Part shown: piece by piece, positions 24,101 to 35,000 of the stretch
Layout of the letters: every line of letters starts with the position of its first letter
Position numbering within the stretch: the first letter of the stretch is position 1
Origin: Pseudoscleropodium purum
Taxonomy: Eukaryota > Streptophyta > Bryopsida > Hypnales > Brachytheciaceae
Direction of reading: 5' to 3'
DNA: 64,000 bases
Assembly: GCA_963969395.1 (NCBI GenBank)
Contig: OZ017799.1
Coordinates: forward strand, 20,462,501 to 20,526,500
The notes under the pieces: generated by a model
The model's input: only the letters and a program-made list of their open reading frames with translations
Told to the model about the DNA's origin: nothing
The model's database searches: none
Made by a program: the position numbers and the translations under genes

Positions 24101-25632
24101 AATTGTGTGGATTTTAAGAACACTTGTACTATCATTTTAGATATCGGCACTGAGTTAATTGTCATCTCTGGGTATAGGGACTAGGAAGGATGTTTCTACG
24201 TCATTTAAGAAGAACCAGAGTGCTTATACATGTTGTAGACGCGTCAACTCCAGATCCAGTGGATGACTACAGTATTCTGCGTGAGGTGAGCTTCCGTTCT
24301 TTGCATCAAAATGCGTTGTATTTACCTACAATGTGTTGCAAGTTACAAAGAAAATAGGGGTTGAAGAATTTTCTTGGAAATTCATTGCACTTTGACTGAG
24401 TTTCATCGAAGAATCCGAAGCTGCACGTGATAGTGGCCTTATGTAATGTTATTGCGTCTTAAGCAAGACCACTATAGTCCTTTGAACATGCACAATGTGA
24501 CACAATTTGTGGTTTTATGTTTATTCTGGCTGAAGTCTTTATTCTGTTGCAGGAGCTGCATCTTTACAATCCAGAATATGTCAGACGACCTCATATTGTC
24601 GTTCTCAACAAGCTTGATCTCCCGGAGGTGTTCAGTCTTCCTCTCTCTACTTTCTGTTCATACCTCGCAGAATTGTGAAGCAATGTGAAAAGGCGTTTCC
24701 TTCGATAGTTCTGTTCGACAAGGTGATGCAGAACCGTGCTAAGTGCATTGTGGATGCTAGTCTCACAATTTTCTTCAGTGGGCCGGAGTATGGCACTCGT
24801 CTCTGAATGAAATTCTCTCATATAATTGTTAGAAAACTAACACAAGAACCTTAAAATAAATGGATGAATGAAAAGAACAAGTCCTTGTATGTAAGAGATA
24901 TGTTTGAATTCATCCATTATCCAAAATATGGACACTGGGACGATTGCATCTTTTAACTTTTGAAGGACTTTGCTTACTTGCATTATCATAATTCTGTATT
25001 CAGGCCAGGCAGAAATTCGAAAGTCTGAGGGAAACGATTCAGAAGATGGGTGTCGATCCTGAAGTTGATGGTGATGGGATGAGCAGTGCTGATGCAGACA
25101 GTTCTCGTCTGCCCAGATTAGACAGTGCAGAAAGAGATAGTAGCTCACAAGCTGTATCAAAACAAGAACAACGCAAACAAGTGATAAAGAAAGAAGAACG
25201 GAGAGTTCAAGACTTTCGTCGCCCAGCTGCTGTTGTTGGGATTAGTGCAAGGTATGATCTTGCTCTAGTGCTCTTCTCTCTATCTTAGGCTTCATGATCT
25301 GAATGATTTAATGAGTGCTGGCATTTAACTTTTTACAGATGACTGTCCAACTGCTGGTCCTAAGAATTTAATATACTCAATCAGACATGGATTCTGTACG
25401 AAAGCAGAGAAAAAAATTTAGAGTTTCAAAAACAGCAATTGTTGCACTTTGATACCACTCTCAGTTTTCTGCTGTGTTAAACGAATGCAGGGAAGGAGAT
25501 GGAATGGAAGGATTTCTTGAAGTGATTCGGGATACTTTGCAGAAAGAGCAGAAGCAGGCGCAAAAGCTCAGACGAGAGCAACAGCGTGCAAGAAGACCGA
25601 AACTATTGAATGCCCCACAATGGCAACTTTGA
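21168..25632 (+). CDS. OBGL: Obg-family GTPase, plastid-targeted (OBGL/OBGC type)
   Basis: Ten GT-AG exons: 21168-21306, 21811-22272, 22834-22928, 23189-23266, 23474-23551, 23664-23864, 24178-24285, 24553-24627, 25004-25251 and 25491-25632. All phases agree and give 541 aa. The N-terminus is Ser/Ala/Thr-rich, as in a plastid transit peptide. The Obg glycine-rich domain follows, from [18 protein letters not shown] through VARGGRGG (to about residue 232). The GTPase domain shows GLPNAGKSS (285-293), DLPG (339-342), NKLD (406-409) and GISAR (to 495). No bacterial OCT domain is present; the tail is a Lys/Gln/Arg-rich helix. Obg GTPases act in ribosome assembly, and plastid members in chloroplast ribosome or thylakoid biogenesis. 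The symbol is chosen on architecture and length; OBGC is the alternative. First Met in the open first exon used as start. Confidence 0.92.
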
Positions 25633-26190
25633 GAGTTTTTCAGGAGGGCTTCAATTATAAATGTTTTATTAATATAGAAGTTTAGCATATTTTTAAGATT
25701 GTCAATGCAATTTTGAATGGCATTGCTAAACAAGACTTCTTCACGAATTACAGTTGCATGTAGAGCCGTTGAGAACTCCCTTGATGTATTGGCATGTTCG
25801 GAATAGCCAGATGTCTATACTGACCGCATCCATTTCAGCTATTTCAGTGAACAGGTGAACAGGGCAACCTTCCATGTACCAGTGCTGCATCCATTTCAGC
25901 TATTTCAGTGACCAGGTGAACAGGACAACCTTCCATGTGCCAGTGAAGTGGTGGAATCCAAGCCGTTTAGGATAAGACTCTATTTGCACCACGATTCAAA
26001 AGCCACCCTATTTGCATCATTATATATTAATAGTGTACACTTGAAACTTTCAAATGTACTGTAATAACACGTAGTGGCCATGAAGTAGCACAACTAGTGT
26101 ACAACCTTATTCAACAATATATCTTCCCATTTCAACAAACAAAGTTTACTCATTGGTTAGCAATATATCTTCCTAATTCAACAAACAAAG
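25633..26190. repeat. OBGL-like 3' flank with a 61-bp tandem duplication
   Basis: Two copies of a ~61-bp unit (starting GCATCCATTTCAGCTATTTC) lie at 25826-25886 and 25887-25946 with few differences. A shorter direct pair (CAATATATCTTCC...TTCAACAAACAAAGTTT) lies at about 26117-26150 and 26161-26193. This is probably 3' UTR and downstream spacer. Confidence 0.7.
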
Positions 26191-27682
26191 TTTGTTTATC
26201 AAAATTTTAATTTAAAAGAGAATTATTCCTTTTTGTTAAAGTAATGTCTTAATCAAGTATCATATTAATCCTTGAAAGCCTAGACAATTTTTGTATTTTT
26301 TTTGTCATTTACTTTGATCGATAATGTGCATTATACACCAACCTTCTTATATGATGTCAATCGTACCTTTGAGCTTTTCTCTTCAATGTTAATATTATAG
26401 TATAAAATTCACTTAAAAATACTTTTTAGAATGTAGAAATATGAAGTTATATGTTTGACTTGTTAACCCTTCATCTCTAGTGGGTACCGAAAGTGTCCTC
26501 GCATAGTTGAAAGTATTTAGCTTTTGCATTTGATGTTCTAGAGAAGCATTTTAGTAGAAGGAATTTCAGCCTTATGTGGGTTTTTTTCAACTTTTCTTGC
26601 TATTTTTTGACATTTCAAAGTCATTTTGTAGACACATTGAGTCAATTGAATGATATTTTTTTCACCAATTTGTTTATACGTTGGATTTGAATCACTTAAT
26701 AGTTTCAAGTTTTTTCATTTGAGTAGGTTTAGAAATCAAATTTTACCTTTGAATGTGTTGCTAAGAAAATTTCAACATCTTTTTTCAATACTAAAACATT
26801 ATAATCTTGCAATCTATGTAGTCAAATGACTCTAAATTTTATTCATGTCATCTATAACATGTTCACTAGAAGATTTTATGGTTAAAACTTCTATACCTTA
26901 GTGACATTTAAATTTATGACATTTCAAAAGCAATGATGTTTTTGAACCCCGAAAGGCCTTCTATGATGAAGGATTAAACATGTTAGCCCAAACAATGTCT
27001 ATTGGGCCTTAAGGGATTAATTATAATGTATTGAAATCAATTCTTTTAACAAAGTTGTATGCTTTGAGATTTATCTAGATTCGGTCTGTGATATTTGTTG
27101 AAATTTTTTTGGCACTATCTTTCCAATTATTTTCATTTCTATATATTATATAGCCAATTTGGAGCCATTAAGAAGAAATTGAATCTAAAAAGAGGCCACT
27201 TTGTAAAGTAAAAATTTGGATGAGAGAGAACCTTTTCAACTTACCAATTGGGTCAAGAATTGCATAATAAACTCAAAAATTTATTATGATTATCCTATTC
27301 AACTTGATGATCTCATAAAAAATTTTCATTTATCTAATCCATTTTCATGATTTTATAAATCACATACCTCTCACAAGTATGTACACACCATGTAACTACT
27401 ATCAATCTTTAGTGTTCCTGCATGATGGTTCTAATGATGATTTTAACACCTTCACTCACTTCAATTAGTACTAAAATTTGTAAGAAATTCAAAACCTCTT
27501 AATGGATTTGATTTTCTCCTAATATAACTTGTAGTTTGCAATATCACATATATGTCTCTAACTAAGTGTAGCCACATATGTGAACCCAATTTGATTTGTT
27601 TTTCTATAGCTAATAGCTTCCTTGCAAAAATATCAAACACATATGTTGAACATTATTAGCATAATTTAGAAAGTCAAAAGTA
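26191..27682. other. AT-rich spacer, nothing recognised
   Basis: No supported features. A block at 27530-27640 resembles the arms of the fold-back element just downstream. Confidence 0.35.
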
Positions 27683-28610
27683 TATATTTCAAGGAATATT
27701 GTTAAATTGAAAACTTGGTCAAAAGTGGTACTTGATTGAAAATGTAGGAAAAAATCACCATTAGATTGTAGCCACATGTTAATCAAATTTGATTTATTTC
27801 CCTAAAGAAAAATCACAGCAAGGAAAATTTGATTTGTTTTCCTATAACTTCCTTGTAAAAAAAGCCAAATACATTAAAAAATTTGAAAATTGGTTGCTTG
27901 TATGTGAAAGTCTCAATCTTAATTAAATCATGAATAATGCTTCATCTTGTTATATGATATAATTATAAATCTTTAATTTATTTTAAAAATAATAGAATTA
28001 GATTTTTGAAATGTATCATTGTCAATAAAAAATAGAATTGAAAATCCCAAAAATTTGATGGACTTACCCATCCAAATTTATTTAAAACACTTCTCAAATT
28101 GATGACAAGTTCTTAGAATTCTAGCCTCTCATTAATTTGATTGATATTTGAAAATAAATCTAGTTTACTATAAAGGGAGATGGCAAGTTTGTCAAATTCT
28201 TTGAATATCCAACTTCTTTTATTCACTTTGACACAATTCAAGGTCTTATTCTACAATTTTAAAAATAAGTTAAAAACTCATGAATGTGTTGCATGACAAA
28301 GTAGAACACTATTCATGATTTAATTGATAGGACACTATTCATAATTTAATTGAAATCGAGACTTCCACATACAAATGACTAATTTTCAAACTTTCCAATA
28401 TATGCGTTTGACTTTTTTGCAAGGAAGTTACAAAAAAACAAATCGAATTTTTCTACCACAATTTTTCTACAGAAAAAAAAAAATCAAGTTTGACTCATAG
28501 GTGACTACAATATTGTCTACACTTTAATGGTATCCTCTTCCTACATTTCCAATCAAATACCACATTCAACCAAGTTCTCAATCAACAAAACTCTTTGAAA
28601 CATACACTAC
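27683..28610. repeat. Large imperfect inverted repeat (fold-back element)
   Basis: The arm at about 27683-27950 recurs as its reverse complement at about 28295-28610. Shared blocks in order are AAAACTTGGT, ACTTGATTGAAAATGTAGGA, TTGATTTGTTTTCC, TAACTTCCTTG, and TCAATTAAATcATGAATA. Identity is partial, with small indels. The loop is about 340 bp of AT-rich DNA. No coding capacity is seen, which fits a decayed fold-back transposon or MITE. Confidence 0.6.
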
Positions 28611-28639
28611 TGTAAACAATCTGACTTCCTAAATTATTC

Positions 28640-29150
28640 CAATGAAGCTCACCAATTCTTCTCACTGATCTTTTTTCCTGATCTTTTTTCCTTGATCAGT
28701 TCCACTCGCATTTAGAAGTTTTCTAGCTTGATGGCGCGGCGTCATCAACACCAAAGAAAGTGTGCCTGTAGGGCCGACTTCCATGTGGAGTCAGGCGTAG
28801 TGAAGCACACCGATCAATGATGCAATGGGAACTACAGAAACCTTATCGATCTATCCCTCTGCCGGCCGGCCCTTGAGAGCGGAGAGATAGATTGTAAACA
28901 CTGGCAATGTAATTACAATAATCGCTACACAGGATCATATCAAGCTCATTCGCAATCCAAGGTGTAACAGCTAATATCATTATGATCATATCAATAAAGG
29001 CTCAAAGCACAAATTTGATATTCTTAACTTGTGAGCAAAGCTCTAAAACCTTGTACCACTGTAAACAAGGACGACTGCTGTAAAGTCGAGGTTGTAGATG
29101 GCAGTTTGGAAAAGTCTGTGTCGAGCTTTGCCAAAGTCACCACGTGGTGA
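28640..29150. other. Unassigned spacer with higher GC
   Basis: Contains GC-rich islands (for example CTGCCGGCCGGCCC near 28860) but no recognised gene or repeat. Confidence 0.3.
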
Positions 29151-29305
29151 CTCATATTACGTTCCCTATGTTAAAATTCTGTGTGAGTTCTGGTGAGTCC
29201 CACTTTTCCCGGTGAATTCCCTATGTTCTTAGTGTATTACACACAAGAAAAAGTGGGACTCACCAGGACTCACAAGAAATTTTAACACAGGGAATGTAAT
29301 ATGAG
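29151..29305. mobile_element. Small MITE-like stem-loop element with ~58-bp inverted arms
   Basis: The left arm 29151-29208 (CTCATATTAC, TTCCCT, TGTTAAAAT, GGTGAGTCCCACTTTT) matches the reverse complement of 29248-29305 with about six differences. A ~39-base loop separates them. The whole could fold into a long hairpin. No target duplication was identified. Function unknown; could be a MITE or a small-RNA-producing hairpin. Confidence 0.7.
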
Positions 29306-30560
29306 CTCCCTATGGTGCACACCACGAGGAATTGTCTTCACCGATCTCTTGCAGATGTCTCTCATCACTGTGCCACACAACACCAAGACAACGTACAATT
29401 CAAAGTAGTTTAGTGGGCAAAAACAATGTTCAGTTCTTCAATTCCAATATGAGAGGACCAATACGATGCATCGGGAGCTCTGCAACCCGTCGATCGAACT
29501 AGTTTCAGTTTTCCAATTCGAGGAATACATGTACGATTGGCCATTGATGAAGACACGAGCAATTATGAGTCTCCAATCACGAACTAAGCATGAAGATGAG
29601 CACGTTGAAACGCTGAAACTCACACGCACATTGATGACAACCTCCAACGTTCAATAAGCTATCGAACAACGTCAGTGCAACACATGGCAAGTTCTGTGAC
29701 TTCTGTCCATTGATGAGTACTGCCTTCCAACAATGAAAGGAACTACTCTGAAATCTACCAATTGATATCACATCCAAAACAAGTGTTCCAGAGGCTGTAC
29801 AACAGTTCTGGAATGTTTCATAACGTCTGGGACACCAAGACAGTGAAAGAATATATATGCAGACTGGAACAGATAGGAACCGACTGGAGCAAAGTTGAAG
29901 GTAGGGAGAAGAAGTGACTGCCATGGTTCCAGCTTCTCACAATCAAAAATCCTTGCCGGAGGGTTACAGAAACAAGCCAGTGGGAGAAAACCAAACGCCA
30001 TAGCTTATCGTCCTCTGCTGCTATCACGTATTAGAGGAGTCTAAGTTAGTCACTGTCCATTTCCAACACAGTGCTGTGCACTACCCAGCACGCACGCACT
30101 TGCACGCGCTTCACGTTTCCTCTCCACACGCCATTGCGATTAGAGTGGGGGCAAGCACGCGAGTACTAAGTGGTGCACAGCAGTGCACTGGAAACCAACA
30201 CAATATTAACAACACAAAACTAAGCTTGCTGCTACTGGCCTTGCCATCCATATCAGTACGTGAATCCTGCACATCGATCAACACTGAACTTATTAGTACT
30301 GCAATCACAGCCTGGTGGATCGTGCCTTTCGTGTCCTGGGCTGGTCTGGCAAAAATACAGCTGCTACTAACTTAAGCTTCGCTGCCGCTTTCAGATGGTG
30401 ACAGGGAGCTCTCAGACCAACTCTCCACTGCAATACAGAAATTAAACCAACGCCTAGAATAGAGGCTGGCAGCAACTGATCTAAGGCTTTGCCATGTGAC
30501 ATTGAAGCAGCCGTGAGATCCTGGAAGCTGCTTGTCGGAGAGCAAGGACGACAGATGTCT
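29306..30560. other. Unassigned spacer
   Basis: Composition is near balanced. Several medium frames exist on the minus strand (for example 29577-29924), but none has recognisable motifs or splice context. Confidence 0.3.
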
Positions 30561-30566
30561 GGGGGT

Positions 30567-30883
30567 TCAAACGTTTAAATCATATCTTATTATAAGCTTA
30601 AGCCCAGTCCAGAGATTCCAGGTGCCGGAATCCCCAAGCGAATGTGCCCATCCTGCCAGCAGTATATCCTCGTGTTCATGCAACCGACCCGGGATAGAAA
30701 ACCAAGCAGGCTTGGGCTCCACCCACTTGGCACTTCCAAAGGGACTTCGAAAGCTCCATAGCATGATTGCGCCATTAAGATAACTTATTGCGACTGAAAG
30801 CAGGTCGTCAGGCTCTGACCAAGTGCTTACTTTTACGGTGCCCCTTGGGAGCGTCAGAAGGCCAGCCCCTAAGTCTTGCTTAG
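30567..30883 (-). CDS. Orphan open frame, unrecognised, possible exon
   Basis: A minus-strand frame of about 105 codons is open from ~30883 down to the TGA at 30567, with its only good Met at 30764. The translated stretch is rich in Trp, Pro and Gly (blocks YLNGAIMLWSFRSPFG, KWVEPKPAWFSIPGR, HEHEDILLAGW), unlike a random frame. I do not recognise the family. It could be a terminal exon of an unannotated gene, an organelle-derived fragment, or a transposon piece. No upstream exon was found. Confidence 0.25.
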
Positions 30884-30899
30884 TTTAGTACAGAAAAAC

Positions 30900-32000
30900 T
30901 CGGAGTGGATAAGACAGCCAGAATCGCCGCCGTGAGGATGTCGGAAATAACAAATCTCCGCGTTTTTGTGTGCCGGCGTCAATGGAGGCTACCATCCCCC
31001 ATCATGATCGATGCCATTTGCTACACTTGGCAAGGGGGATGACGCGGTAGTTGTGGCTGCAGCACAGTACTGTAGTGTATTTACTCTTTGGGGGTGGCAC
31101 ATATGGAAATAAACTACAATATTGTAGTGTACTCTGGGACCCCCAGACTTGCCCGCTCCTCCAAGTTGGGAGTTAGGTGCAGCTCCCTTGGTCGCCTGGA
31201 CGCCAAAGTTAGTTCACGGCGACGAGCGGCTCTATCTGCGGCGTCAATTGTGACGACTGTTTGCACTTTGCAGGACTAGCTGCGGCACTTACTGGAGGCT
31301 TGGATTACTGGAAGCTCCACAATGACGACACTGTACAAACTGCGAATTAAGTAAGTTCAGTTCCGTCAGTTCAGTTTGTACCTAGTCTGCGCATGGGAGT
31401 TTCATTGACAGGCCAGAAAAAGGGTTGCGTTACGTTTGTCGTGGCAGGGATGAGGATGAATCTAAGTGTCAAAGCGTATGAATCGATCACTAGCCTGCTT
31501 GCAATCTAATTAGCTTCCACATCTGATGATGATCACAAGTACGGGAACCAGTTCGATCTGGATCTGGAGCTATGCGAGAACTCTTCATCGTCTGGACAAT
31601 ACACCAAGTTCAGGGCTTCAGGCTGTTCAGCTGCCGACAAGAAGCACCGCCATCTCGATAGTCTGAATGCGTCTATCTGGTAGTGTCCATAGCTGGTTTC
31701 AGACGAGATCGTGTATAAAACCGGCATTTGTGATCTCGTAAAACCTGGATGGTGCGATTAGGGTACGAACTGAGGATTTCTACGTGCTAGGTGGTGAGAT
31801 ATGATTCCTCGCCATGGTTCTTTGGTACTAAGCCTTCCAATTGGTGCTGGAAGGATTTCCGTTTCGGCATATCCCAGATGCCGCGAGGACTAGCTGGTCA
31901 CTGCGACTGACAGGAAAGTATTAAGAAAGTTCTGGAGGTTTGTATTTACTTTCCAAGCATCGAGGTTTGGTGTTGGTAGAGGCTTGTTGCGTTTGCATTG
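30900..32000 (+). promoter_or_regulatory. Presumed promoter and 5' leader of the STY kinase gene
   Basis: GC-rich islands at about 31130-31300 and a rising GC content precede the Met at 32001. No coding exon continuous with the kinase was found upstream. Promoter and 5' UTR are inferred from position only. Confidence 0.35.
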
Positions 32001-35000
32001 ATGGTGGATTTCAAGGGCAAGAAGACTAGTACAAAGATGGCGTTGAATGCGCAGCGGAAGCAGAAAAAGAAAGAGGTGTGTGAGAGCATTCTGTGGGAGC
32101 TGCGGGATCATGAGGAAGCTCTGGCAATTCCTGCATTTGCTGAAGAGCTTCACAGTCACTTCGATCGGCTTCCCACTCGGTAAGTCGTTGCACTCATGCA
32201 CAACGTCATTGGAGAGTAAGCTCCTTTGCTTCTCACTTCTCAGTTAGTAAATCCACTCAGCCTGAGTTACTTAAACAATTAATTGGAGACTGCAATCTAT
32301 TGTTTGGCCGAATTAACAATACCAGCTTACATAGAATTTTCAGTCAGTTTCTCTCGATTTTGCCTTCTGGTTAGATAAATTAGGTGAGCATACTGTTCCA
32401 CATGTTGTTTGGTTTGGGGTGATTTACAGTAATGTATGCAGATCCAAAACGTCGTCATTAGCCACAGGCATAACATAAACTCTACTATAGGTTCTCACGC
32501 ATTGATCTGGAACTAGCGTACTTAGATTCAGTTTTTAGTTTGACTGTTCAAATTAATGTGGAGCTAGCATCCAACAGTCAATGCTGATTACATTACCACA
32601 GTTGGTAGAATCGTTGAGCAGTAAGATCAATATCCCAGAGAGAAACTTAGGGAGTTAACCCCAAGCCTGAAGGACTGACGAGGGTCCCAAATTGGTGCTC
32701 ATGTCTATATTAATTTGCTGTTTTGAGGAGGCCAGGCACATGAAGACTTTGTCGTGTACTATTATAATTACTGTTTGACCAACACATGCAATGTTCATCA
32801 TTGGTTCCAGTGATTATAGAGTTTGGCTCGATCTGAATTATATTCTCTACAATATGATCAATTTCATTGTCCATTTTGAAACCATGAATCGTCGGTCCTT
32901 GAGGGACTGAGTCGATCATGAGAATTGAACCAGTGACTGTAAGTCTTATTAGTTCGTTGCAGAAAATTTACAGCATGAGATTTAATTACTAATTGTGTGT
33001 TTCGAAGATGAGCATGACTGCAGCTTGAACTTGTAATGAATCGTGTATGATGGCAAGCTTACACTAAGAAATTTTCTAATTGGATTCATATTAGTGAATC
33101 CTTACTTTCAGTTTGAATTGGACTCATACTGTTATGAAGTATTTTCTGCGCGCTGTCGGACCATGTGGCAATAGTGGTGGATAGAGGAAGATCGAATGGC
33201 ATCAATCATGAGATTTGAATTGCTGCATTCAAGCAGTACTGACAATTCCAGATGTTCTTGTTGGTTTATGTCCGCAGGTACGCATTATATGTGCACGTTG
33301 ACAGGGCAGATGATGTTCTCATTCACAAGCGGCTTCTTGAGGAGGTCAAGGTCTCCGAAAGCAAGGCGGCATTCCATGTTCGTGCAGTTCCTGTACGTGG
33401 TGCACCAATTCTCTCACGATCCTTAACTCGCAGTTCATTAAATGCATCCAGTCTTGACGATTAAAGAAATCAATAAAACTTACCATTGCTCTAGCTTGCT
33501 AATCCGACTACTAATCAAGTTTTTTTCATGTTACTAGCTAGTCATTTGAATTGATAGATCAATTCAAGCCAATCTTTTCATCGACTCATCGGCAGTACGT
33601 CCAGTCGTAACCGTTCGAGGTCATTACTTGATGAGCACTGACTTTTCGGATTACTTCCTTGTGTTGATCACATGTAACAAGTTGCATATTCAAGTTTTAA
33701 AATCTTTTTGGCAGTTTCGGATTAAGACTGCTTCCGCCGAACCCATCTCAGATAAGCCATCTCTTCCTGATGAAGCTATGGAAGATCCTCCAATGTCCAA
33801 ACTAAAGTAAGTATTTGACATTTTCCTCTAGCTGATTGAAATGACCGCTATATGCTTCCCGTTCCTGCATTGACATGAGAGTCGCTTAACAGGATTTCAA
33901 ACGGCAATAGAGTAGAGTAAGCAGGAGGTCTTTTAACCTTTTTAGTTAATCCTGGTCTTATTGAATAACACCATTGCAGACTGCAACTCAGCCCGGCTCT
34001 GGGGTCGTCGTCACCCAACCAGGAAGCATCGGCCTCAGAAGTCAACAGTTCTGCAGATCAGACTGAAGAAGGTAGCCAGAATTCTCGAAGGTACATATGC
34101 TAAAAGATCCTACCAGTCAAAAAATTTAGACTTTAAGATTCAGCACTGTACTTAATTTGATCTTGACGGTAAGCTTTTTGATCTAGCTTGTTCACTTTGG
34201 TTTCATATCTTCCAAGCGATCGAAATTCTTTAGACGCATGGGTTATAAGTACAATTAACAGAGGTCAACATCCAGCGGGTTGTAATCGTCCTCTCAACCA
34301 AGGAGAATCTGTCTCATTGCTTTAAAAGTCCTCCGTTGGCATGGCTTGAGTTATATGGCCATGGCATGCTGCGTTAAAGATTAAAACTGTCATGGATGAA
34401 TGGATGATGGTGTGGGTGTTGACAATACAGCTACACTGCTCAAAATAGTTGCTTGTTGAAGCTCTGGCTCTTGAGGAAGCACTAACATCAGCCCGGGGAT
34501 TATGGGATGCAGCTCAACGTATGTGGCAAATATGGCAGTGCATGAAGTTACGATCTCAAGCATCGATAAACCCAAACTTCTGAGTCAGGTGTGCATGCAG
34601 AGTCTTGATCAAGTCTGAAGTCTAATGAGTGACCAGTTTATTACCACCAGTATTCAAATGCACAAAATGGGGGTACTGTACCCCCATTCTTGTTGTGATG
34701 CTATTATCGGGGTATGGATCCAAATTGTCAAACTGTTCAAGTGTTAAAAAAATCGGACTCTACAGTGCGCTCTCTGCAAGCTTGTTCCCAGTATCCTAAA
34801 TGTGGTATTAACTTTATCTAATCTTGAGGATTTGCTATTCGAAGATAGTAACTACAGGACATGAATATCAGTACTGTCAGTGCTGTCAAGCTGGGTTAGT
34901 TGAGCTTCAATCATCAACTTTTATCCTCTCATATCTAAGGAGTGGTCGTATTTGTTAAAATGTTGCGTCTCAGAGCTCCAAAATTGTGTTATCAAGTTGT

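Noticed and set aside
33393..33464. Longer STY exon 2 reading to the stop at 33464
   Set aside because: It would end the protein before the ACT and kinase domains; GT at 33393 gives a phase-correct splice to exon 3. It is at most a retained intron.
34072..34091. Alternative exon 4 end of the STY gene at CGAAG|GTACAT
   Set aside because: It leaves phase 2 and the next exon would reach a stop at once; the donor at 34071 keeps the frame into the ACT domain.
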